Positions 15,327-20,450 of a stretch of DNA of 20,450 nt are shown piece by piece (position 1 is the stretch's first letter; the number at the start of each line of letters is the position of its first letter). The DNA lies in NCBI RefSeq assembly GCF_000235445.1, contig NZ_JH378838.1:18831-39280 (forward strand), in the 5' to 3' direction. The position numbers and the translations under genes were made by a program. Under the pieces are notes generated by a model. The model saw nothing but the letters and a program-made list of their open reading frames with translations. It was not told the DNA's origin and searched no databases. This DNA is from Johnsonella ignava ATCC 51276 (GTDB lineage Bacteria; Bacillota; Clostridia; Lachnospirales; Lachnospiraceae).

Positions 15327-15518
15327 CTATTTGCCCTTTGAATATATTACTTTGAACAGCTTATCTTGAAATGTCTCTTTACTCTTTTTATCAAAATATA
15401 TCTCTGTTACAAAGGTTTTTCCATTTATCTTTTTTGTTAGAATACCGTCAGGCTTTAGGTGGAGTGCTTGTTGTTCTGCCTGTATTTCTTTAATATCTGT
15501 TTTCTCATTTTCTGCCAT
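15327..15518 (-). CDS. tnpW: TnpW family transposon-encoded protein
   Basis: 63-aa protein of the TnpW type found beside the large serine recombinase in Tn4451-like elements. It has a charged N terminus followed by the conserved GILTKKINGKTFVTEIYFD and a basic tail with FQDKLFKVI. Its role is not established. It starts at ATG 15518 behind AAAGGAGG, just after the recombinase terminator, so it may need its own promoter or readthrough. Confidence 0.85.
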   Translation of the reverse strand: MAENEKTDIKEIQAEQQALHLKPDGILTKKINGKTFVTEIYFDKKSKETFQDKLFKVIYSKGK

Positions 15519-15542
15519 TTAGTTCCTCCTTTCGACTTGCAC

Positions 15543-15577
15543 AAAAAAAGATTTCCTGTAATTAGGAAACCTCTTTT
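15543..15577 (-). terminator. Terminator after the IME serine recombinase
   Basis: The minus-strand transcript forms a stem of up to 14 pairs (two G-U), GGTTTCCT/AGGAAATC at its core, with a 6-base loop and a run of seven T. It lies 22 bases after the recombinase stop codon. Confidence 0.82.
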
Positions 15578-15598
15578 GCGATTGGTTAATATTTAGTT

Positions 15599-17437
15599 TT
15601 AAGTTGTTGCCTGTAATTTCTTTTTTGCTCGATATTCTCTTGCTTTTAATTTCTCATACTCTCGACATTTTTCGATGTTTTTGGCTCGATACTCTTTAGA
15701 ATATGCCCTATGATAAGCTCGTGATTTTTCTCTCTTTGCTTCTTCTATTTCTTCCCTCATCTGTATCATTTCTTGTTCTGTCGGCTCTATCTGTTTTGTA
15801 AGTTCATTTTCAAATTTTCCGATATAGTTAAAATAAACCTCTATTCGCTGAACAACATATTTTGATCTTTTTACATCTCTTTCATGTACTATGATTTTAC
15901 TGATAAACTCATTGATAATGGTGGGGGTAAGTTCTTCAAAGTTGGAATAGCTTTCTGCAAGTCTGATAAATCTCTTTGCTCTTTTGTTTGCATTTTCACA
16001 TTCGGATAAGCGTTCTTTGATTTCTTCTTTTTCTGCTTTTAAGGTGTAATATTCTTCTGCATACTTTCTTGATAACTGTTCATAGCGTTCTGTATCCATA
16101 TTTCCAAGTGCATTATCTTCATAGAGCTTATTCATCACTCTTTCTATCTGTTCCATTCGGTCTGTGATTTGTGGCATACGCTTTTGATTTTTCTTGACTT
16201 CTTCCGTCTGCTCTTTATACAGACTCTCTTTTACAAGTTTTTCAAACTCTGCTTTATTTTCTAAGGAATATTGTGCTATCTTTCGTAAGACTTCTGCAAT
16301 ATTTTCCATAACTTCATCGACATCAATACGATGTGGAGAATTGCATTTTGGGTGCTTTGCTTTTCCTTTGGCATATTCACTGCAATAGGTTACATGCTGT
16401 ACTTTTTTGTTTTTGTGTATGGTGCGAATGTGCATTTTCGTTCCGCAATCTTTACAGTACATCAAGCCTGAAAGTGCGTGAATTTCTCCATCTCCATTTG
16501 GTCTTTTTACAGGTGCATTTTTTAACATACGCTCTACATTTTCAAAGGTAGTTCTATCTATTATCGGCTCATGCACATTTTCTGTTATTTGCCATTTGCT
16601 TTTATCTACATAATGGTTTCTTTTATCCCTATAATGCTTTTCGGTCTTGAAGTTGACTACATCGCCACAATACTCCTGTCTTTTCAGTATGCGTGTTAGG
16701 GTTGCTTTGTTCCAGTTATATCTGTTTTCTTCGTTGAGGGGTTTGTTTTTAGCTGTTCCTCTATCTTGTCTTTTCATATAAAAGGTTGGGGTTAGTATTT
16801 CTTTTTCTTTCAGATAAATGGCTATCTGATTTCTGTTTTTCCCCTCCATAAATAGCCTAAAAATGAGTTTTACTACTTCGGCAGCTTCTTTATCGACTAT
16901 CCAATAATCTTTGTTCTCAGGGTCTTTTATATAGCCGTATGGGGCTTCTGTTGCGACAGGCTTTCCGTTTGCTCCTTTGGTCTTAATTCCTGTTTTTACT
17001 TTCTTGCTGATGTCTCTTGCATACCACTCTGACATGATGTTTATAAAGGGAGCAAATTCCAATGTGTTTTGGTCAATGCTGTCTATACCGTTGTTGATGG
17101 CGATAAAGCGTACATTGTTTCTTCTGAATATCTCCATCGCATTACCGACTTGAAGATAATCTCTTCCCCATCTTGTCATATCTTTCATGATGACAATTCC
17201 GATTTTACCTTGCTCTACATCGCTTATCATCTGTGTATAAGCAGAACGGTCAAAGAACCTACCGCTTTCGTCATCGTCGATATAGTGGCGAATGTTTATC
17301 AGCTTTTTATCTCTTGCATACCTTTCTAAAAAGGCTTTTTGATTGACAATACTATTACTCTCGCCACCGTCTCTATCTTCATCACCAACTGAAAGGCGGG
17401 AGTATAGTGCAGTGATTTTGTTATGATATTCTATCAT
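15599..17437 (-). CDS. Large serine recombinase (TnpX/TndX-like) of the IME
   Basis: Excises and inserts the IME. The 612-aa protein has a resolvase domain (1 to about 150) with the probable catalytic Ser16 in LYSRLSVGDE and the motif KDMTRWGRDYLQVGNAMEIF. The recombinase domain follows (EAPYGYIKDPENKDYW and on). A zinc ribbon (CKDCGTKMHI, a later YCSEY and HPKC) and a long coiled coil with a DUF4368-type C terminus (FEELTPTIINEFISKIIVHE) complete it. The ATG at 17437 has GGAGG 8 bases upstream. In the integrated state transcription could enter from virD4; in the circle, a junction promoter could drive it. Confidence 0.95.
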   Translation of the reverse strand: MIEYHNKITALYSRLSVGDEDRDGGESNSIVNQKAFLERYARDKKLINIRHYIDDDESGRFFDRSAYTQMISDVEQGKIGIVIMKDMTRWGRDYLQVGNAMEIFRRNNVRFIAINNGIDSIDQNTLEFAPFINIMSEWYARDISKKVKTGIKTKGANGKPVATEAPYGYIKDPENKDYWIVDKEAAEVVKLIFRLFMEGKNRNQIAIYLKEKEILTPTFYMKRQDRGTAKNKPLNEENRYNWNKATLTRILKRQEYCGDVVNFKTEKHYRDKRNHYVDKSKWQITENVHEPIIDRTTFENVERMLKNAPVKRPNGDGEIHALSGLMYCKDCGTKMHIRTIHKNKKVQHVTYCSEYAKGKAKHPKCNSPHRIDVDEVMENIAEVLRKIAQYSLENKAEFEKLVKESLYKEQTEEVKKNQKRMPQITDRMEQIERVMNKLYEDNALGNMDTERYEQLSRKYAEEYYTLKAEKEEIKERLSECENANKRAKRFIRLAESYSNFEELTPTIINEFISKIIVHERDVKRSKYVVQRIEVYFNYIGKFENELTKQIEPTEQEMIQMREEIEEAKREKSRAYHRAYSKEYRAKNIEKCREYEKLKAREYRAKKKLQATT

Positions 17438-17487
17438 GGCATTATCCTCCTTTTCTCGTGTCTATATATCACTCCTGTTCAGTTAAT

Positions 17488-17493
17488 ATTATG
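17488..17493 (-). promoter_or_regulatory. CATAAT box at IME right end (-10 half of a split promoter)
   Basis: CATAAT on the minus strand, one base from TATAAT, lies three bases inside the element and about 50 bases before the recombinase start codon. In the integrated state the upstream virD4 DNA has no TTGACA-like box at the right spacing. Joining the element ends places TTGACA (10582-10587) 17 bases upstream. Activity is inferred. Confidence 0.65.
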
Positions 17494-17496
17494 TAA

Positions 17497-17501
17497 CCCA
17501 G
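17497..17501. repeat. Right core of IME insertion, CCCAG
   Basis: Second copy of the 5-bp core (see 10568-10572). The virD4 tryptophan codon overlaps it at 17498-17500, and beyond it, towards lower coordinates, the frame runs into V-T-stop of element DNA. Confidence 0.8.
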
Positions 17502-17788
17502 CGGGCAGAACCATACTCGATTCCGTGGCGGTATTTCTTGGCGTTTTTGCCTTTCAGGTAGACCGCCATGCGAAGGACCACCGCACCGGCTATACCGATC
17601 AGCAGGTCCGTGGGATGAAAACTGAGCCACAGGGAGGAAAGTGCTGCCGTTAAGCCGTCCCCGATGGAGAGCAGCTTGCCGGATAGGTCAGCGCCGGGCG
17701 CAAGCCGAAAAGCCTGTGCCAGCTTATCGAAGGGATACACAAACAGAATATACGGAAGGTTCAGCAAAAACAGTTTTTTCATGTTCAT
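17498..17788 (-). pseudogene. virD4: virD4 coupling protein, 5' part (separated by the IME)
   Basis: First 97 codons of the coupling protein. It begins MNMKKLFLLNLPYILFVYPF, the first membrane segment; a second hydrophobic segment (LLIGIAGAVVLRMAVYL) leads to KKYRHGIEYGSARW. There the IME starts, and only two element-derived codons precede a TAA at 17489-17491. The product would be a two-helix membrane stub without the ATPase domain. It overlaps the end of pcfB by 4 bases. The sequence continues in frame at 10568 and below. Confidence 0.93.
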
Positions 17789-18276
17789 CTCTGCACGCTC
17801 CGATCTTTGACCTTTACTTTCTCCCGGTCAATGGTGCGGTGTTCCGGTTTCTCCGCCGTCTGTTCCTTCGCCCGAGTCAGCCGCTCCCGGATGGAGGGCT
17901 TTTCCTCACGGCTCATTTTCCGGCTGGCAAACTCCTGAAATGCCGCTGTGATGGCATCCGCGTCCCGGCTTTTGAAAAAGACCAGGTAACGGGGCTGCTC
18001 TGCGGCGGTGTCCTTCTTCAAGGCAAAATCCACATGGTATTTCTTCGCCACACGGGAGAAAGCCTTGATATTCTTGTCACTGATCTCGATATTGGCAAGA
18101 CCGGCGTTCTGGCTGGCAAGCTGTTTAAGGCTCTGCCTGCCGCGGTAGATTTTTGGCTTCTGGCTTTTCTGGATTTCCTCCAGGAACTTTTTGACGACCT
18201 TTTCAAAGACTTGCTCGCTTAGCTTGGCTCCGTCAACAATGAGCGTTACGGCACCACGCGTTACTTCCTCCTGCAT
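17785..18276 (-). CDS. pcfB: PcfB family conjugation protein
   Basis: 163-aa cytoplasmic protein placed directly before the coupling protein, as in pCF10 and CTn-type ICEs. It starts MQEEVTRGAVTLIVDGAKLS, continues with the PcfB block (VVKKFLEEIQKSQKPKIYRG, YHVDFALKKDTA, YLVFFKSRDADAITAAFQEF) and ends in a Lys/Arg/Glu-rich tail. PcfB is thought to link the relaxosome to the coupling protein. The start codon directly follows the stop of the upstream gene, and the end overlaps virD4 by 4 bases. Confidence 0.92.
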   Translation of the reverse strand: MQEEVTRGAVTLIVDGAKLSEQVFEKVVKKFLEEIQKSQKPKIYRGRQSLKQLASQNAGLANIEISDKNIKAFSRVAKKYHVDFALKKDTAAEQPRYLVFFKSRDADAITAAFQEFASRKMSREEKPSIRERLTRAKEQTAEKPEHRTIDREKVKVKDRSVQR

Positions 18277-19173
18277 TTAGCCTCGCCCCCTTTGCCCGTC
18301 CCCGTACATATCGTGCTGCACCAAGGAAGAATAGTAGCTGTTGATGGTGGTCGGGGCGTTATACAGCGCCGCCAGAAGGTATTTCTTGATATTGCGGACA
18401 TAGGTGGTGTTGTCCTTCATGCAGTCCATGACATACTGAACATGGGAGCTGTCCAGCTTCATAAACCGGGACTTTACCACCTCCGCCGGATAATCGTCTC
18501 CGGCAATGCGGATGACTTTGCGGGCAGAACATACGGTATCCACGATCAGGTCAACGATTTCGTCAAGCTGCTCACGGTCGATATGGCTGTCCTGCACCAG
18601 ATAGCTGTACTCGATGTTATCCAAAATCACTTCACGATAACATTCTCTGGCTCCCATCCGATCCATTCCCATCCTTGCCTCTGCGGGGGTAGGGGGATTT
18701 GATTGGATAGGATTTGATAGTTCCGTACTTGATAAATCAGTCTTTGTTTGATTAGTATTTAATTGTGCGGGGTTTTCCGTACACGGTTCCGCCGTATCCG
18801 GGATACCCATATCCGGGTTTTCCGTATATGGCTTTGCCGTACCCGGTAAAGGCGTACCTGGGCTTGACGGCGGTTCGCACTGAGGCATTTCGTAAATGAC
18901 ATACTCGGTATCCGTGATCTTGCCTTTTTCATCCCGAAGCTGGGTGCGCCGGATATACCCGTGGTTTTCCAGCTCCTTCAATGCCGCACCGATGCTGTCC
19001 ACACCTTCCCGGCAGATCGCCGCAAGACCTCTGGTGGTGTAATTCCACTCGTCAGGGAGCGACAACATCATGGACAGCAGCCCTTTGGATTTCAGGGTCA
19101 GCGTTCGATCTTTCAAGTGATGGTTCGACATGACCGTATAATCACGGGTCTTTTCAATACGAAAAACAGCCAT
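18277..19173 (-). CDS. DUF6017-type winged-helix protein (replication/regulator-like)
   Basis: 298-aa protein. The N-terminal 95 residues are a winged helix like those of replication-initiator or replisome-organizer proteins (FRIEKTRDYTVMSNHHLKD, SKGLLSMMLSLPDEWNYTTR, IGAALKELENHGYIRRTQ). A Pro/Thr-rich linker with a tandem 15-residue repeat follows, then a C-terminal domain (REVILDNIEYSYLVQDSHID, LIVDTVCSARKVIRIAGDDY, SHVQYVMDCMKDNTTYVRNI) that I associate with DUF6017. It has AGGAGG upstream of ATG 19173 and is probably the first gene of the pcfB-virD4 group. The 170 bases upstream (19174-19343) show no clear promoter or RNA. Confidence 0.82.
   Translation of the reverse strand: MAVFRIEKTRDYTVMSNHHLKDRTLTLKSKGLLSMMLSLPDEWNYTTRGLAAICREGVDSIGAALKELENHGYIRRTQLRDEKGKITDTEYVIYEMPQCEPPSSPGTPLPGTAKPYTENPDMGIPDTAEPCTENPAQLNTNQTKTDLSSTELSNPIQSNPPTPAEARMGMDRMGARECYREVILDNIEYSYLVQDSHIDREQLDEIVDLIVDTVCSARKVIRIAGDDYPAEVVKSRFMKLDSSHVQYVMDCMKDNTTYVRNIKKYLLAALYNAPTTINSYYSSLVQHDMYGDGQRGRG
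18773..18862 (-). repeat. Two tandem 45-bp imperfect repeats within the DUF6017-type gene
   Basis: Units 18773-18817 and 18818-18862 agree at about 32 of 45 positions and each begins TTTTCCGTA on the plus strand. They encode two 15-residue units of pattern P-x4-P-x-T-A-x-P-x-T-E-N (PLPGTAKPYTEN and GIPDTAEPCTEN). They make up most of the linker between the two domains. Confidence 0.8.
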
Positions 19174-19343
19174 CTTCGCACCTCCTTCCTGTGAAAATAA
19201 AAAGTGTTGATTTTGAGCGGTTTATCTGTCTGTACGCCTTCATAGCCTCCCGCATGGGAAAACATCCACGCCCTGTTCAGAATGCAAGCCACAGAGGAAG
19301 AAACAGAAGATATCCCACTGATTTTGATACAGTTTTCAGTCAG

Positions 19344-19865
19344 CTACCTCTCACGGTCTTTATGGTCATAGTGGAGATTGCCGGAAAGTACCTTCGCATG
19401 GCTGCGGATTTTGATGTGCCCCTTTTTCTGATTTTCCAAAGCCTTGCTGTATCCGGCGTCAGTCAGGAACAGGCGCATTTTCTCACCCTTCCAGCCAACA
19501 GGCGAGTCATGGGTAAGAACATCAAAGACAATCATGTGTCTGGTCGCCGGGTCGAAACGCTCCAAAGCCATAATGTCATGGCCGGATAACTTCTGCACCC
19601 CGGATTGCTGTCTGGCCTCTGCCAGCATTTCCCCGATGGTGCGGGCTTTCTCCGGCAGACGGTATTCGGCCTGCACCTTGCGGATCAAATCCATGCACTC
19701 CTGATCCGACAGTGGGCGGAGCTTGTCCAGAAGGCCTTCCGCCGTTTCTTTCGTTGCCGGGTTCGGCGCATAGCGCCATGTCATGTAAATCTCATTCAGG
19801 GCGGCGTTCTGATTGGTACTTTCAATCTGAAACACCATCCTCATTTCTGCTTCTGTTAGTTTCAT
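19344..19865 (-). CDS. Conserved ICE protein, function unknown (173 aa)
   Basis: I do not recognise a named domain. It starts MKLTEAEMRMVFQIESTNQN behind GGAGG at 19865. It contains EMLAEARQQSGVQKLSGHDI, MIVFDVLTHDSPVGWKGEKM and, at the end, HIKIRSHAKVLSGNLHYDHK with several His residues. No signal peptide or membrane segment is visible. I have the impression that similar proteins occur at this position in other Tn1549-type ICEs, before the DUF6017-type gene. Confidence 0.72.
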   Translation of the reverse strand: MKLTEAEMRMVFQIESTNQNAALNEIYMTWRYAPNPATKETAEGLLDKLRPLSDQECMDLIRKVQAEYRLPEKARTIGEMLAEARQQSGVQKLSGHDIMALERFDPATRHMIVFDVLTHDSPVGWKGEKMRLFLTDAGYSKALENQKKGHIKIRSHAKVLSGNLHYDHKDRER

Positions 19866-19890
19866 TGCCAGCCTCCTTCAAAAATGGGTA

Positions 19891-19928
19891 TAAAAAAACG
19901 CCATAGGTTTTTTGAGCCTACGGCGTTT
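19891..19928 (-). terminator. Rho-independent terminator after the HTH gene
   Basis: The minus-strand transcript has a stem AACGCCGTAGG/CCTATGGCGTT (one G-U pair) with a loop CTCAAAAAA, followed by seven T. It separates the HTH gene from the conserved protein at 19865. Confidence 0.85.
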
Positions 19929-19938
19929 CTTGCGATAT

Positions 19939-20100
19939 TCACAATTCCAAACTTTCCAGCCACTCGTCAAAAGATTTCTTGGAAACGCGGATCGCATTGC
20001 CTATGCGGACGATCCTGAACTCCTCCTGCTTGACGAGCTGATATGCGGTTGTGCGGCCAATGTTGAGCATGGCCGCAATCTGTTCCACGGTATATGTGCT
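19939..20100 (-). pseudogene. Excisionase-like helix-turn-helix protein, 5' end removed by an IS
   Basis: The 53 readable codons give a small MerR/Xis-like DNA-binding protein: STYTVEQIAAMLNIGRTTAY, then QLVKQEEFRIVRIGNAIRVS and KKSFDEWLESLEL. This is the layout of excisionase-family (SinI/Xis) HTH proteins, which usually have a few residues more at the N terminus. Here the frame is closed by TAA (20101-20103) and IS sequence begins at about 20105, so no ATG remains. A GTG at 20088 could start a 49-aa remnant that keeps most of the HTH. It ends at the terminator 19891-19928. Confidence 0.8.
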
Positions 20101-20104
20101 TTAC

Positions 20105-20450
20105 TGGTCAAGCTTTTTTGTAACACTTTGTTCGATAAATATCTATCTGTAGCGAGCCTCCATTGGTGTTAAATAATTGTTATACGAATGAGGTCTGATG
20201 TAGTTGTACCAATTGATATATTTTGTAGTAAGTTCATCCATTGCCTCTGCACTAGTGAAACTGGCTACATTATAAAAATTACTTTTAAAAGTATTATAGA
20301 ATCTTTCCATAGCTGCATTGTCGTAAGGGCAGCCTGCTTTACTCATACTCTGAGTTACATTGTTGTCTTTGCAGAAATTTACAAACTCACAAGAAGTATA
20401 CTGTACACCTTGATCTGAATGTAAAATAACAGAAGGATATTTTTCCTTCT
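20105..20450 (-). mobile_element. IS3-family insertion sequence (right-hand part outside window)
   Basis: The element end appears to be TGGTCAAGCTTTTTTGTAAC, about 38 bases beyond the transposase stop codon. The start at 20105 is inferred from the typical TG end and from where the HTH gene loses its reading frame. The other end and any target duplication are outside the window. Confidence 0.75.
20143..20450 (-). CDS. IS3-family transposase, C-terminal part (IS150-like OrfB)
   Basis: Last 102 codons of an rve-type integrase core. The second catalytic Asp lies in VILHSDQGVQYTS, and the catalytic Glu in GCPYDNAAMERFYNTFKSNF. The usual IS3 ending follows (YINWYNYIRPHSYNNYLTPMEARY). The first Asp and OrfA would lie beyond the window. 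No frameshift is seen in this part. Confidence 0.95.
   Translation of the reverse strand, partial: KEKYPSVILHSDQGVQYTSCEFVNFCKDNNVTQSMSKAGCPYDNAAMERFYNTFKSNFYNVASFTSAEAMDELTTKYINWYNYIRPHSYNNYLTPMEARYR

Larger units (their letters stand above)
10573..17501 (-). mobile_element. 6,929-bp mobilizable element (IME) inserted in virD4
   Basis: AT-rich block with its own relaxase, candidate oriT, TnpW and large serine recombinase, set within a GC-rich ICE gene. The tryptophan codon of virD4 at 10569-10571 and that at 17498-17500 are exactly 6,929 bp apart, so deleting one element length rejoins GSARW to GTAADI in frame. All its genes read on the minus strand, the same direction as virD4. The recombinase lies at the right end, as in Tn4451-like elements. 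There is no T4SS gene, so it must borrow a conjugation channel. Cargo: VOC-fold protein, TfoX-like (frameshifted), EXLDI-like, NTF2-like and SAP/DUF6434 proteins. Confidence 0.92.
776..20104. mobile_element. Tn1549/CTn-type ICE backbone (partial, interrupted)
   Basis: The order DUF6017-like, PcfB, VirD4, Maff2, VirB6-like, PrgI, VirB4, methyltransferase, CD1108-type peptidase, DUF4315, DUF4366 is that of the conjugation module of Tn1549/CTn-type ICEs of Clostridia (established knowledge of the family). The genes lie head to tail on the minus strand with overlaps of a few bases, as in one operon. The backbone is visibly GC-rich compared with the IME at about 10573-17501. ICE ends, relaxase and integrase are not in the window. 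Three foreign elements interrupt it, at about 775, at 10572/17501 and at about 20104. Confidence 0.85.

Noticed and set aside
10573..17501. Antibiotic-resistance cargo in the IME
   Set aside because: The VOC-fold protein could suggest bleomycin or fosfomycin resistance, but no diagnostic motif supports this, and no other resistance gene is present.
18773..18862. Possible CRISPR-like repeats
   Set aside because: Only two imperfect units with no spacers, lying within a coding linker.

Overview
The window is part of an integrative and conjugative element (ICE) of the Tn1549/CTn type found in Clostridia, such as gut Lachnospiraceae, Ruminococcaceae and Clostridioides. The backbone genes have the characteristic order of that family and nearly all read on the minus strand. 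From high to low coordinates they are: a small HTH gene, an uncharacterised conserved protein, a DUF6017-type regulator/replication-like protein, PcfB, the VirD4 coupling protein, a Maff2 pilin-like peptide, a VirB6-like membrane protein, PrgI, the VirB4 ATPase, a 57-aa protein, a C5 cytosine methyltransferase, a CD1108-type NlpC/P60 peptidase, DUF4315 and DUF4366. Start/stop overlaps and strong AGGAGG-type ribosome sites suggest one long transfer operon. The species cannot be named from the sequence.

Three other mobile elements interrupt this backbone. (1) At the left edge (1 to about 775) is the end of an element with a TndX/TnpX-like large serine recombinase; it has cut off the 3' end of the DUF4366 gene. 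(2) An AT-rich 6,929-bp integrative mobilizable element (IME, about 10573-17501) sits inside virD4, with the 5-bp core CCCAG at both ends. Removing exactly one core plus the element rejoins the virD4 reading frame. (3) At the right edge an IS3-family insertion sequence has removed the 5' end of the small HTH (excisionase-like) gene.

The IME carries a 612-aa large serine recombinase, TnpW, a promoter followed by a VOC-fold gene and a frameshifted TfoX-like gene, an EXLDI-like protein, DUF3847, a MobA/MobL (MobQ-class) relaxase, an NTF2-like protein and a SAP/DUF6434 protein. Between DUF3847 and the relaxase lies a cluster of five small hairpins. It contains ATGTGCGCCCT, close to the MobQ nick-site consensus, and is a strong oriT candidate. 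No antibiotic-resistance gene is visible.

Two points stand out. When the IME ends are joined as in a circle, a TTGACA box from the left end falls 17 bp from a CATAAT box in the right end, pointing at the recombinase gene, so a promoter would exist only in the excised form. The IME also occupies the coupling-protein gene of a possible helper, so excision would in principle repair that helper. In this copy, however, virD4 also has an in-frame TAA (10152-10154), so excision alone would not give a full-length protein. The ICE looks transfer-defective while the IME looks largely intact.
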